From: JACRAO01 sp964490895
GTDB taxonomy: Bacteria; Bdellovibrionota; UBA1018
Direction: 5' to 3'
DNA: 64,000 nucleotides
Assembly: GCA_964490895.1 (NCBI GenBank)
Contig: CAZBEI010000116.1
Coordinates: forward strand, 1 to 64,000
In this document: piece by piece, positions 28,690 through 37,956 of the stretch
Layout: each line of letters opens with the position of its first letter
How positions within the stretch are numbered: the first letter of the stretch is position 1
Position numbers and translations under genes: made by a program
The notes under the pieces: generated by a model
The model's input: the letters and a program-made list of their open reading frames with translations, nothing else
Database searches by the model: none
What the model was told of the DNA's origin: nothing

Positions 28690-28878
28690 ATGAAAGACGA
28701 CTATAAGCTCAAGGGGCCTACGGCAAAAATGCAAATAGAAGTAGAAAAGGAAGTGCAAGAAATTTTACTTTCTATGGAAAAATATTCAAAATTTTCAGTG
28801 TCTGAGTTGACCAACACAGCACTCAAAAGATTTATCTCTGCTCACAAAGATTTTTTGATGCCGGTGGCAGCAAAATAG
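28690..28878 (+). CDS. small helical protein, possibly ribbon-helix-helix
   Basis: 62 residues, AAAGGAG ribosome site nine bases before the ATG, which makes it a convincing gene. One strand (AKMQIEVEKEVQEILLSM) followed by two helices (SVSELTNTALKRFISAHKDFL) would suit a ribbon-helix-helix DNA-binding or dimeric protein, but no specific family is assigned. Stands alone between the lysine operon promoter and a LivK remnant. Confidence 0.6.
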   Translation: MKDDYKLKGPTAKMQIEVEKEVQEILLSMEKYSKFSVSELTNTALKRFISAHKDFLMPVAAK

Positions 28879-29043
28879 GATCGCAATGCCATCCGCGAGG
28901 CATGCCTACAAATCAAGAACTATGATGGCGCCCTCGGTAAATGGTCCTTTGATAAGAACGGTGACACCACTCTTAAAACAATGAGTGGTCTGATTGTCAA
29001 AGATGGCAAATTCGAGTTCTTGACTCAGCTGGGCTTGGAGTAG
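28879..29043 (+). pseudogene. C-terminal remnant of a LivK-type substrate-binding protein
   Basis: 54 sense codons and a TAG, with no start: begins DRNAIREACLQIKNYDGALG and contains GKWSFDKNGDTTLKTMSG and VKDGKFEFL, the characteristic C-terminus of periplasmic branched-chain amino-acid (Leu/Ile/Val family) binding proteins. Everything upstream is missing, replaced by the small gene ending one base earlier. The fragment looks richer in G+C than its neighbours. A deletion relic. Confidence 0.8.
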
Positions 29044-29059
29044 AGAGACTGAATATTAC

Positions 29060-29986
29060 TCACTCGACAACGACTTTTTTGAAACTATAGGTCACTTTTA
29101 TAAACTCCACATTGCTTTGAATCACTTGCTCCAAAAGATTGAAAGAAGCAGCCTCTTTTCTCTTATTATCTCTCAAGTGCTCAAGCTCAGACCTTCTTGC
29201 TTCTGGTATATTGTCGTTCTTTTCTAATTCTAAATTTAACTCTGCCAACTCTTTTGTTCTAGAATTTTCACACAAAAAAACACAAAGAAGATGAGTGTGA
29301 GACGTGCCTGGTTCGATAATTGCTTGAAAATTCGAAGTCCAATTTCTATCCGGTGCACTATATTGTTCTGCAATATGTTTTATAAATTTTTGTGGAGAAC
29401 CTTTTATTTCGTCACTCACACTCTTATCTAAATCAAAGTAGAGATCAGCCTTTGTGCCTTTTAAGGTTTCGTAAGAAGCAAACAAGTCTTTGCCCTTTAA
29501 TCCACCAAATTCAATTTCAATGCCAATCAACTCTTCTCTTGCTCTGTCATAAAGGGGGAGTTCTACTTTCGTATGCCCAGTCTCTTTAATTTCAGTAAAA
29601 CCATCCTCGTTTGAATTTTGAGAATAAAAAGCGTTCCTCTTAATACTATTATTTTTAGAATTGCTCTCTGCCTTATTGGCCATTTTCTTATTGGCCATTT
29701 TTTCGACTTCATCTTGCTCTTTGTCCATAGACGCAAAAACATACCTCGTGTTCACAGTATTTTCGCTCTTCTGAACTGCGGTTTTTGGGGTATCGCTTTT
29801 TGGATTGACTGGCTCAGATGGCGCCTTATTTACATATCCATATTTGGATAAACTTGTCGTAATGGGACTGCAACGCGACAAAACAAGGAGGGTCAAGATC
29901 AATCCTAAAAAAACAAAAATCGTACTTTCTAATAGTCTGTGATGAGGCTTATTTTCATTCTTATTCAAATTTATTTTCATCAACAT
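29060..29986 (-). CDS. lipoprotein of unknown function
   Basis: About 308 residues from the ATG at 29986 (AGAGGTG upstream; a second ATG at 29980 is equally possible). A charged N-terminus is followed by a long hydrophobic stretch (STIFVFLGLILTLLVL) and lipobox LSRC. A low-complexity Lys/Asn/Glu/Ser segment (about residues 85-115) contains a perfect 15-base tandem duplication (MANK twice). The C-terminal part is mixed alpha/beta with no recognised family. Follows another lipoprotein gene by seven bases' spacing after correction of starts, so they form a pair. Confidence 0.7.
   Translation of the reverse strand: MLMKINLNKNENKPHHRLLESTIFVFLGLILTLLVLSRCSPITTSLSKYGYVNKAPSEPVNPKSDTPKTAVQKSENTVNTRYVFASMDKEQDEVEKMANKKMANKAESNSKNNSIKRNAFYSQNSNEDGFTEIKETGHTKVELPLYDRAREELIGIEIEFGGLKGKDLFASYETLKGTKADLYFDLDKSVSDEIKGSPQKFIKHIAEQYSAPDRNWTSNFQAIIEPGTSHTHLLCVFLCENSRTKELAELNLELEKNDNIPEARRSELEHLRDNKRKEAASFNLLEQVIQSNVEFIKVTYSFKKVVVE
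29672..29701 (-). repeat. 15-base tandem duplication in the lipoprotein gene
   Basis: AAAATGGCCAATAAG occurs twice head to tail on the coding strand and duplicates the residues K-MANK in frame. Exact copies imply a recent event. Confidence 0.85.
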
Positions 29987-30017
29987 AAAACACCTCTGGC
30001 CATTGGCCACTGCTAGA

Positions 30018-30866
30018 TTAATTCATCCGCAGATTATCTTTGGCAACTTTATAGAGCCCAATGTGTACACCACGCAAAGCATTCTGCACTGAAACAGCCC
30101 ACCTAAGTTCTAAACCTACTGATATTTGTTTTATGAGATTATCCTCTACTGCTTGTAAATATTCTTTTGGCGTATTGCTGCTTTCAAATGGGATTAAATA
30201 AATATCCCCATTTTTTTCTAAAAGAATAAGCACTGTCAAATCTTGACTCCTTCTAGCAATGCCACACTCGTACAAAAGAAAAACTATTTCTGGATTGTTT
30301 TTAATATTAAAACTATTCCCAGTCAGATTGGTAAGTTTTTCGCTGATGTTGGTTCGATCTGCAATTTCAGCATGAATAACCTCAGAATCTGCAGATTCGC
30401 CACCATCTAAAGTCCGCTTGAGCTTAATAGACAATCTCCCTTGAACTTTTATATTTTCTTGTGCGCCATTTTTTGAAACACTGCCTACAGTCACATCTGT
30501 GGTAACAGGTGCAGCTATCGCAGTAGTAGATGGGACAGAATTTTCAGAAATGTTTAGAGTGGATGGTGTTGGACTTTCAGCTTGAGAGTCATTAATTACA
30601 CTATTTGGGATTTCACTATTTGATACAGGTACGACAACAGGGGTCTCGGGGGCTGCAATACTGGGCTTTCCAGAACTAGAACTAGGAGAAATATGAACAG
30701 GCTCTGGCAACTCGCCTTGTGTAGACCCTTCGGCCTTCTTGGGTACAGAAGGCTTTTTTTCCTCTTCTTTATTACAAGCTCCACTGTACAAACTCAAGGT
30801 TGAGATCAAAGTCATAGCTAAAACGAGATTCCCAACTTTTTTTTCTAAATGTGTTTCTTTCAACAT
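30018..30866 (-). CDS. lipoprotein of unknown function
   Basis: 282 residues from the ATG at 30866, eight bases after GAGGAG. Signal peptide with lipobox YSGAC. A Ser/Pro/Thr-rich linker spans about residues 35-115, typical of surface or periplasm-spanning lipoproteins. A C-terminal globular part (about 125-280) holds PEIVFLLYECGIARRSQDL. The Asp after lipobox-type retention rules does not apply (Asn follows Cys). No family recognised. Paired with the lipoprotein gene downstream. Confidence 0.72.
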   Translation of the reverse strand: MLKETHLEKKVGNLVLAMTLISTLSLYSGACNKEEEKKPSVPKKAEGSTQGELPEPVHISPSSSSGKPSIAAPETPVVVPVSNSEIPNSVINDSQAESPTPSTLNISENSVPSTTAIAAPVTTDVTVGSVSKNGAQENIKVQGRLSIKLKRTLDGGESADSEVIHAEIADRTNISEKLTNLTGNSFNIKNNPEIVFLLYECGIARRSQDLTVLILLEKNGDIYLIPFESSNTPKEYLQAVEDNLIKQISVGLELRWAVSVQNALRGVHIGLYKVAKDNLRMN

Positions 30867-31045
30867 AACCAACGCTCCTCAAATAAGTTCTTCTTAAAAT
30901 TAAGAAGAACAACTGTCCATACAGTAGCAAGATGAGTGCCACCCATGGCCAGTTTAAGTCCTTAATATTTATGGGGACAAAAAGGCTCTAAACTCTCTTT
31001 TAATATTAAATTGTATAAGTGTATAGTAACATGTAAAAAAAATAG

Positions 31046-31756
31046 TCACTCTCCGCGAAGATTTGTGGGCGCTCCTTTGTATTCGCTCGCTGGTGCTCGA
31101 CTTTGCATCTGCTTTACAAAAGGGAGGTTTTTGAGCTGGGGGTGGGTTTTTAGAAACTCTTCTAAAACTTGGGTTCTTTGGTCGATTTGACCCAACTCCC
31201 CTAAAGATTTCATTTCATAAAACCAAGGGGGAAGGTACTCGGTTTCTAGGGTTCTGCTTTTGTGAAAAAGGATCATTGCATCCGCCCATTTTTTTTCATC
31301 AAAAAGCATCTTGCCATCTAAAAAAAGCTTCTTAGAATCAAGAGGTTCAAACTCTAAATCGACTGGTTTTACTTTCTCAGCTTCGACAAATTTCTCTTTG
31401 ATCACTTGTTTAGTGATGGTTTTTTCTTGTTCTGGCTCGGTTAAATTAAAATATTTTCTCCAATAGGCGAGGAGCTTCTTGTCCCCTTCTTCGTGATTTA
31501 AACGAGGAGGTAGGAGCAATTTTAGTTTTTGCCCTAATTTAATCCGATAGGGAGCCGGTATGCCATTCCACTCTGCAATTTTTTTATAAAAACTCGATCT
31601 CCCATAGTAATAGAGAGCCACCATGCTCAAGTTTTTTGTATTCTCATTCACCGTATGCCAATAAACCTTGTCTTCTTGGGCATAAGAGTACTGAGCAAAA
31701 AACAAATGCATGCACAAATACAAAAAATAGTATTTAAAAACAGCAAACCTGTACAA
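31046..31756 (-). CDS. exported LysM-domain protein
   Basis: 236 residues from a TTG start at 31756; an ATG 15 codons downstream would shorten the signal peptide. Signal-like N-terminus ending SYAQED, then a LysM-type domain (about 30-85: HTVNENTKNLSMVALYYYG, KKIAEWNG, IKLGQKLKLL). The C-terminus is helical with TPR-like spacing. LysM binds peptidoglycan, so an envelope-bound adaptor is likely. No ribosome site is strong at either start. Confidence 0.75.
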   Translation of the reverse strand: MYRFAVFKYYFLYLCMHLFFAQYSYAQEDKVYWHTVNENTKNLSMVALYYYGRSSFYKKIAEWNGIPAPYRIKLGQKLKLLLPPRLNHEEGDKKLLAYWRKYFNLTEPEQEKTITKQVIKEKFVEAEKVKPVDLEFEPLDSKKLFLDGKMLFDEKKWADAMILFHKSRTLETEYLPPWFYEMKSLGELGQIDQRTQVLEEFLKTHPQLKNLPFVKQMQSRAPASEYKGAPTNLRGE

Positions 31757-31860
31757 ACAATTCCCAGACCTATTTCTCGCCCTATTTTATATTATGGCTG
31801 ATTCCTGTGAGATCATCGATGGGAATTTTTTGCCTAGAAGTTTTTGCCTCACCCTATGGG

Positions 31861-32994
31861 TTAAACCCCCCACCACTTTGACAAAATAGGGTCACTCACA
31901 AAATAACCTTCATCATCTTTTAAAATATACCCCAGTTCCTCGAGTTTTATGACTGCCTTTCTCACTGATGAGTGACCAGGAAGGCGGTGTTTTTTTAAAA
32001 AATAAGCTGCAGTTACGGGTTGTTTTGGATCTCTAGCAATGGCCTTAAATATTTGTCGTTGTTGAGAAGTCAACACCACAATGGCATTCTCGAAGGTCGT
32101 GCGCTCTTGACGAAAGGCTGCATTCAAAATTTCTTCGGGTGTCACTTTGTCCCAGTTTTTGTGAGTTGCATAACTTTCCCAGGCAAAAAAACCAAGAAGC
32201 TGCACATAATAAGGATGTCCTTGACTCATTTGAGCAATGATTTCGGATAAAGCCAAAGGCGCTGTATCACCCGATAATAAAAACCTTGAAGCTAAATAAT
32301 GTGTGGTCTCTGAAATGGGTACAAATCCTAAATCAAAACGAAGTGCACTTTGATAAAAAGCTCGCTTTTTATTAAAAAACATCTCTTTTAGCAACGTAGG
32401 AAGACTCCCAGAAAAAAAAACGGTTGTGCTTTTAAAATGCTGAACAACGGCTCTCAAATATTTTTCAATCTTCCCAGAGGGGTCGTAAGCACATATTTCC
32501 TGGATTTCATCAAAAATAATAAGCTTTTTCCCTAATTTTTTATTCAGATCAAACCAAAGTAAAAGCTCCTCTAAGTCCTTAAAACTGAGTGGATTTGAAT
32601 CTAGAGAAATACCAAACTCAGGCTCACCTGAGGGACTGATAGAAATTTTTGGAGCAAGCTTCGGAAGTCCTTTTTTAATTGTTGCAACCAACTGAGAGAG
32701 CGTCCCTCTCTGACTTTTCACAACCTCCTGACCGATGAGATTCAAAAAAGCTTCTTCTGTTGAGCTTTTAAACAAATCTACAAAAACTACAGTAAACGAA
32801 TGTTTCTGTTTTAGCTCCGTGGCTACTCTTTCTAAAAGGCTCGATTTTCCAAACCTGCGTGGAGCCAAAAGTAAGGTGTGCTGCCCTCCCAAAGCGTGCT
32901 GCATCAACGTTTTTAGTTCTTGTTTCCGGTTAAAAAAAACGCCTTCGCTTGCGATACCTTTCATTTTGAATGGATTGTGAACACTTTGATCCAT
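31861..32994 (-). CDS. AAA ATPase of the archaeal-type/STAND-like class
   Basis: 377 residues. N-terminal FFNRKQELKTL box, Walker A APRRFGKSS, Walker B KLIIFDEIQE, sensor FFSGSLP, and a C-terminal winged-helix (TAAYFLKKHRLPGHSSVRKAV). This class is widespread, patchily distributed and often mobile or defence-linked; function unknown here. The start codon is immediately preceded by a 9-bp inverted repeat where a ribosome site would be expected. Isolated single gene. Confidence 0.82.
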   Translation of the reverse strand: MDQSVHNPFKMKGIASEGVFFNRKQELKTLMQHALGGQHTLLLAPRRFGKSSLLERVATELKQKHSFTVVFVDLFKSSTEEAFLNLIGQEVVKSQRGTLSQLVATIKKGLPKLAPKISISPSGEPEFGISLDSNPLSFKDLEELLLWFDLNKKLGKKLIIFDEIQEICAYDPSGKIEKYLRAVVQHFKSTTVFFSGSLPTLLKEMFFNKKRAFYQSALRFDLGFVPISETTHYLASRFLLSGDTAPLALSEIIAQMSQGHPYYVQLLGFFAWESYATHKNWDKVTPEEILNAAFRQERTTFENAIVVLTSQQRQIFKAIARDPKQPVTAAYFLKKHRLPGHSSVRKAVIKLEELGYILKDDEGYFVSDPILSKWWGV

Positions 32995-33023
32995 GACACT
33001 ATTAGTGTGACACCAATAGTGTC
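32995..33023 (-). promoter_or_regulatory. palindromic operator or leader hairpin at the ATPase start
   Basis: GACACTATT / AATAGTGTC, a perfect 9-bp inverted repeat with an 11-base centre that itself contains GTGTCACAC. It touches the ATG at 32994, so there is no Shine-Dalgarno. It could be a repressor-binding site over a leaderless start or an RNA hairpin sequestering initiation. Confidence 0.55.
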
Positions 33024-33042
33024 GTAAGTCAACTCTGCCGCC

Positions 33043-35022
33043 CTAAGTAGCAAGATCCATGAGTTCAGAAATATCCATCACCTTGACCTTGCCTTGCATC
33101 TCTTTAGACTTCACTCCATCGGTGAGCATTGTCATGCAAAAAGGACAGCTCGAAGCTACGACCCCGGCATTGGTTTCTAGCGCTTGCTCAGTGCGCGCAA
33201 TATTGACTCGCTTGCCGGTTTTTTCTTCCATAAACATGCGGCCCCCGCCTGCCCCACAGCACATGCTTTGATCGTGATTGCTTTTCATTTCTACGACGCG
33301 CGCAGAAGGGATTGAAGAAATCACAGAGCGTGGCTCTTCGTAGATCCCATTCCAGCGGCCCAAGTAACAGCTGTCATGAAAAGTCACAGTCTCATCTACC
33401 CCCTTTGTGGGCTTTAACCTTCCGTCCCGAACAAGCTCTGCAATATATTGCGAATGATGCACAACTTCGTAGTTGCCTCCAAAGTCTTTGTACTCGTTTT
33501 TAATCGTATTAAAACAGTGCGGGCAAGAAGTTAAAATCTTTTTAGGTTTATAGCGATTGAGCGTTTCAATATTGGCTTTCGCTAAAGTTTGATAAAGATA
33601 CTCGTTCCCAATCCTGCGCGCTGGATCTCCTGTGCATTTTTCTTCCATCCCTAGAATAGCAAACTTTACCTCTGCTTTTTTTAATAAACTCACCATAGAA
33701 CGAATGACTTTTTTATTTCTATCGTCATACGATCCGGCACATCCCACCCATAAAAGCACATCGACATTGGAATCCTCTGCCATCGTTTTTACAGACAACC
33801 CTGATGCCCAGTTAGCTCGATCCGACTGACTGAAAGCCCACGGAGAGCTATTGGTTTCCATATTTTTAAATACTGTTTGCACTTCGGGTGGAAATCGCGA
33901 CTCCATCATGACCAAATTGCGGCGAATATCGTAAATTTTGTCAACTTGCTCGATAAAAACAGGGCACGCAATTTCGCACGCTCGACACGACGTACATGCC
34001 CAGATCACATCTTCTGTGACGTTAGAATCTATGATATGAGAAACCTGATCGCCTTCATGTTTTAAAATCTTATCTTTATTTAAAAAGAGATTATTTTTTA
34101 AGTCTAAAATAAGCATTTTAGGCGAAAGCGGTTTGCCTGTATTCCAGGCAGGACAAAGGTCTTGGCAGCGGCCGCACTCCGTACACGAATAATAATCCAA
34201 GGCATCTTTCCACGACAGGTCTGTCACTTTAGCAGCTCCGTACTGTGTCACTTTTTCGTCTTCGAAGTTGATGGGAGTCATCCCTTTTTCGCGCTGTAGC
34301 TTTTTTAAAAAAGTATTAGGCCCCGCAGCCACAATGTGAAGGTGTTTTGAACTCGGAATATAAACCGAAAATCCGAGCACAATCAAAAGATGCACCCATT
34401 TAAAAAAAATACCGAATCCATAATTTGTTGAGGCATCCAACTGAAACCCACTTAAGCAACTTGCCACAAGACTGGAAACAGGCATTGCATTTTGAAACCA
34501 TGGAGATTTGCCTAAAAAAGTAAATCCATTCATCAATAAAATCGACACCATCAAAAGCCCAATAAGGCATAAAATAATGCCAGCGTCTTTGGACTTGCCA
34601 AGCCCCTCTGGACGTAGAACATACCTCCGATAACAGGCAAAAAGCACAGCCAATAAAACTGCTAAAGTAAAAATATCTTGGAAAAAAACTAAAACCGAAT
34701 ATGGGATCTGTCCTATAAATTCAAAATCTGCAGCGCTGTAAATCGTAGTAGACATTTGTTCGAGTGTGCCCACTGTAATAATGATAAATCCCCAAAAGAT
34801 AATCGCATGCATGATGCCTGCGCCCCGTTTTTGGAGAACTGCTTTTTGCCCCAGGACATTGACAAAGGTAGTCCATATGCGTGCTTTGATTTGATTGAGA
34901 GTGGGTCCTTTGCCGCGATGGGACATCATCATTTTGTACAATAAATAAAAACGATAGCTAGACAATCCAAAGGCAGAAAATGCAATAGGGAGAAATAGGA
35001 AAGTTTGCCAGGTCAAGGTCAT
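33043..35022 (-). CDS. membrane Fe-S oxidoreductase (HdrD-like, ETF:quinone type)
   Basis: 659 residues. N-terminal NarI/cytochrome-b-like membrane part with about five hydrophobic segments (residues 5-250), then two [4Fe-4S] ferredoxin motifs (CTECGRCQDLCP, CTSCRACEIACP), then two CCG domains (CPHCFNT ... CYLGRW ... CCGAGGGRMF and CPFCMTM). Fused HdrD/E-like enzymes encoded next to etfAB pass electrons from ETF to menaquinone. etfA lies 11 bases upstream, so this gene completes an ETF-to-quinone module. Inner membrane. Confidence 0.88.
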   Translation of the reverse strand: MTLTWQTFLFLPIAFSAFGLSSYRFYLLYKMMMSHRGKGPTLNQIKARIWTTFVNVLGQKAVLQKRGAGIMHAIIFWGFIIITVGTLEQMSTTIYSAADFEFIGQIPYSVLVFFQDIFTLAVLLAVLFACYRRYVLRPEGLGKSKDAGIILCLIGLLMVSILLMNGFTFLGKSPWFQNAMPVSSLVASCLSGFQLDASTNYGFGIFFKWVHLLIVLGFSVYIPSSKHLHIVAAGPNTFLKKLQREKGMTPINFEDEKVTQYGAAKVTDLSWKDALDYYSCTECGRCQDLCPAWNTGKPLSPKMLILDLKNNLFLNKDKILKHEGDQVSHIIDSNVTEDVIWACTSCRACEIACPVFIEQVDKIYDIRRNLVMMESRFPPEVQTVFKNMETNSSPWAFSQSDRANWASGLSVKTMAEDSNVDVLLWVGCAGSYDDRNKKVIRSMVSLLKKAEVKFAILGMEEKCTGDPARRIGNEYLYQTLAKANIETLNRYKPKKILTSCPHCFNTIKNEYKDFGGNYEVVHHSQYIAELVRDGRLKPTKGVDETVTFHDSCYLGRWNGIYEEPRSVISSIPSARVVEMKSNHDQSMCCGAGGGRMFMEEKTGKRVNIARTEQALETNAGVVASSCPFCMTMLTDGVKSKEMQGKVKVMDISELMDLAT

Positions 35023-35033
35023 TGAAACTCGCT

Positions 35034-36002
35034 CTAGTGTTCTTTAATTTTTTTAAACTCTTCTTTTAATAGTGGCACAAGAGCAAATAAATCGCCAACA
35101 ATTCCATAATCTGCTACTTGAAAAATCGGAGCCTCTGCGTCTATATTGATTGCCACTATGCATTTGGATGTTCTCATTCCTGCCAAATGCTGAATCGCCC
35201 CACTGATACCGCAAGCAATATAAAGAGCTGGAGAAACGACTTTTCCAGTCTGGCCCACTTGATCTCGATGTGGACGATAGCCAGAGTCTACGGCTGCGCG
35301 AGAAGCACCCACTGCAGCCCCTAAAACATCCGCCAATTCTTCTATGATTTTAAAATTATCCGCGCTCTTAAGAGATCTCCCACCAGACACTACAATGGCC
35401 GCTTCCGTGACATCCGGCCTAGCACTTGTACCCTTGACGACTTCTAACACTTTTGTTTTGAGGCCAGAAAAATCCACGGCCACAGAGACAACTTCTGCGG
35501 ACTTCGAAGAGTCTACCTTTGACACTCCAATGGCGTTTGGCCTGATGCTGGCCACTCTCGGGCCACCACCTAAAAACTCGACCTCTACTGTGGCTTTTCC
35601 TGCATAAATGGGGCGCCTCACTTTGAGCGTTGATCCTTCGATTTGAACTTGCGTGCAATCACTGGCCAGACCCACTCCGAGCTTCGCAGCCAGCTTGGGC
35701 ATAAAATCTCGACCTGTGGGAGAGTGACTCGCTAAAATAATTTCTGGAGAGACCTGTTTTACAACGGCCAAAATAGCGTGTGTGTAGGCTTCTGCAGTAT
35801 AATATTTTAAAGCAGGTGCTTCGATCAAATGCACTTTCGAGGCTCCATAGGGACCTAATTCTTTGGAGAGCTGAGAAACGCCCTCTCCTAAAAGCACGAC
35901 ATGGGTTTCGTTTCCTGATTTCGAAGCTGCACCCAAAAGCTCGAATGTTGATTTTTTAAGCCGTCCCTCTCTTTGTTCTGCAATGACTAAGATTTTTCCC
36001 AT
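35034..36002 (-). CDS. etfA: electron transfer flavoprotein alpha subunit
   Basis: 322 residues. N-terminal ETF domain and the C-terminal FAD-binding domain with GQTGKVVSPALYIACGISG and VADYGIVGDLF. It receives electrons from acyl-CoA and related dehydrogenases. Three bases separate it from etfB, and it is followed by the Fe-S quinone oxidoreductase. In this context it could serve butyryl-CoA-type oxidation downstream of lysine breakdown; that is inference. Confidence 0.95.
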   Translation of the reverse strand: MGKILVIAEQREGRLKKSTFELLGAASKSGNETHVVLLGEGVSQLSKELGPYGASKVHLIEAPALKYYTAEAYTHAILAVVKQVSPEIILASHSPTGRDFMPKLAAKLGVGLASDCTQVQIEGSTLKVRRPIYAGKATVEVEFLGGGPRVASIRPNAIGVSKVDSSKSAEVVSVAVDFSGLKTKVLEVVKGTSARPDVTEAAIVVSGGRSLKSADNFKIIEELADVLGAAVGASRAAVDSGYRPHRDQVGQTGKVVSPALYIACGISGAIQHLAGMRTSKCIVAINIDAEAPIFQVADYGIVGDLFALVPLLKEEFKKIKEH

Positions 36003-36005
36003 GAG

Positions 36006-36779
36006 TTACACCACCTTTGCTTCTTCGTGTAAAAGTCTGACCAGCTCTTTGGCTTGTAATGCAGGATCTCCTGCAATTTTCTTTCCTGCTTGTTTAGGAG
36101 GCGGCAGCTGAAAGTTTTTGTACCGAATCTTTTGGTCATTTTCTCCTACACCTAACTCAGCTGCCTTATAGGCTTTCACTTCTTTTTTCTTAGCCTTCAT
36201 AATATTGGGTAAAGTAGCGTAGCGAGGTTCATTCAAACCTTTCTGAGCTGCAATCACTGCGGGCACGCTCACCTGCACCATCTCGTATGCACCACCCTCG
36301 ATCTCGCGTTTGCACTTCAAAGAATCTGCACTATACTCCACATTCAAAATAACCGTGACATAGGGAAACCCTAAATACTCCGCTAAAAGTTGGCTCACCT
36401 GTGCTGCTCCATCATCAATGGCTTCTTTGCCAGTAAAAACAAGATCCACTTTGGCTTCTTTTTGAAGTGCTGCTGCCAATGCTTTTGCAGCACTGTTATT
36501 ATCTGCAGTTTCTAGCAGCTCAATATGAATTCCACTATCTGCTCCCATTGCAAGGGCTGTCCTCAAAGAATCCACCACTCGCGCAGGCCCTGCACTTAAA
36601 ACCGTCACTGTGCTTCCTGTATTTTTTTCTTTGAGCCGCAAAGCCTCTTCGATTGCAAATTCGTCATAGGGAGAAATAATCCATTTGACACCTGCTGTGT
36701 CAATCCCACTATTGTCAGAATTGAGTTTTATTTTTGTCTCCGTGTCTGGAACTTGTTTGACACATACATAGATGTTCAT
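36006..36779 (-). CDS. etfB: electron transfer flavoprotein beta subunit
   Basis: 257 residues, complete. MNIYVCVKQVPDTETKI at the start and the ETF-beta signature around GKEAIDDGAAQVSQLLAEYL, ending in a Lys/Pro-rich tail that wraps EtfA. Binds AMP or, in bifurcating forms, a second FAD; sequence alone does not settle which. Forms an operon with etfA and the membrane oxidoreductase. Confidence 0.95.
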   Translation of the reverse strand: MNIYVCVKQVPDTETKIKLNSDNSGIDTAGVKWIISPYDEFAIEEALRLKEKNTGSTVTVLSAGPARVVDSLRTALAMGADSGIHIELLETADNNSAAKALAAALQKEAKVDLVFTGKEAIDDGAAQVSQLLAEYLGFPYVTVILNVEYSADSLKCKREIEGGAYEMVQVSVPAVIAAQKGLNEPRYATLPNIMKAKKKEVKAYKAAELGVGENDQKIRYKNFQLPPPKQAGKKIAGDPALQAKELVRLLHEEAKVV

Positions 36780-36795
36780 AAAATAACCTTTCTCC

Positions 36796-37956
36796 CTATT
36801 TCAAAATTTCTGCCACTTGTTTGAGTTTCAATTCATCCAAACACAAAGTGAATCGCACAAACCCTTCTCCCGCCTGTCCAAAACCCTTTCCAGGAGTGGC
36901 TACAATACCCTGTTTCTGGATTAAATTTAATACAAAATCTTGAGATTTAACGCCCTTTGGCAACTTAGCCCAAACATAAAACGTAGCCTCTGGCTTTTTG
37001 CACGTAAGCCCCACTCGGTTGAGCGCAGGAACTAAAATATCCCGACGTTTTTGATAAATCGTTCTCAGTTCTGATCCAAAAGGTTCATACCCTTCTAACG
37101 CGGCAATTCCAGCTTCTTGGCAGGCATTAAATACGCCGGAGTCCATATTGGTTTTAATGAGAGAGAGGGCCTTCAAAATTTCGGCATTTCCAACAACAAA
37201 CCCCACACGCCAACCCGTCATATTAAATGTCTTAGAAAGACTATGAAACTCACATCCAATTTCTTTTGCTCCAGGAACCTCTAAAAAGCTTGGAGGAGCA
37301 AGACCATCAAAGTAAATTTCCGAATACGCATTATCATGGCAAACCAAAATCCCATGGTGATGTGCAAAAGAGACAACCTGCTTAAAAAACTCTCGTGTGG
37401 CTGTCGCAGAGGTTGGGTTATTAGGATAGTTTAGAAAAAGAAGTTTTGTTTTTTTTCGGACCTTTTTTTTAAGGTCATCCCAGTCTGGCAGAAAATTTTG
37501 AGCCGCTTTGAGTTTAAAAACCTGAGGGATACCCCCGGCAAAGGCGGTTGCAACCGAATAAACAGGATATCCTGGATCGGGAACCAATACATGATCTCCA
37601 GGATTTACAAAAGCCAAAGGGATATGAGCGATCCCGTCTTTAGAGCCAATGAGAACTAAAACTTCGTTTTCAGGATTGAGCTGCACCTGAAATCGTTTTT
37701 GATACCAGTTTGCGATTGCCACTCGAAAAGAATGGAGGCCAGCATACGAAGGATATTGATGATTGAGAGGATTTTTTGCAGCTCGGTAAAGCTTTTCAAT
37801 AATAAAATCGGGCGTGGGCAAATCAGGATCTCCAATGCCCAGAGAAATGAGCGTTCTCCCTTTTTTGATTTCCTGTTGTTTGATTTCGTCGATCCGAGCA
37901 AAAAGGTATGGAGGAACTTTTTTTGCACGATCACTCAGTCGGATCCTGACTTTCAT
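36796..37956 (-). CDS. dapL: LL-diaminopimelate aminotransferase
   Basis: 386 residues, fold-type-I PLP aminotransferase. SLGIGDPDLPTPDFI and YPSYAGLHSFR at the start are DapL-like, LNYPNNPTSA carries the substrate Asn, and Lys in SLSKTFNMTGWR binds PLP. It converts tetrahydrodipicolinate to LL-diaminopimelate in one step, bypassing the succinylase route. Overlaps dapB by four bases (ATGA), with dapA before it. Closely related aminotransferases exist, but the dapAB context makes DapL the best call. Confidence 0.88.
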   Translation of the reverse strand: MKVRIRLSDRAKKVPPYLFARIDEIKQQEIKKGRTLISLGIGDPDLPTPDFIIEKLYRAAKNPLNHQYPSYAGLHSFRVAIANWYQKRFQVQLNPENEVLVLIGSKDGIAHIPLAFVNPGDHVLVPDPGYPVYSVATAFAGGIPQVFKLKAAQNFLPDWDDLKKKVRKKTKLLFLNYPNNPTSATATREFFKQVVSFAHHHGILVCHDNAYSEIYFDGLAPPSFLEVPGAKEIGCEFHSLSKTFNMTGWRVGFVVGNAEILKALSLIKTNMDSGVFNACQEAGIAALEGYEPFGSELRTIYQKRRDILVPALNRVGLTCKKPEATFYVWAKLPKGVKSQDFVLNLIQKQGIVATPGKGFGQAGEGFVRFTLCLDELKLKQVAEILK

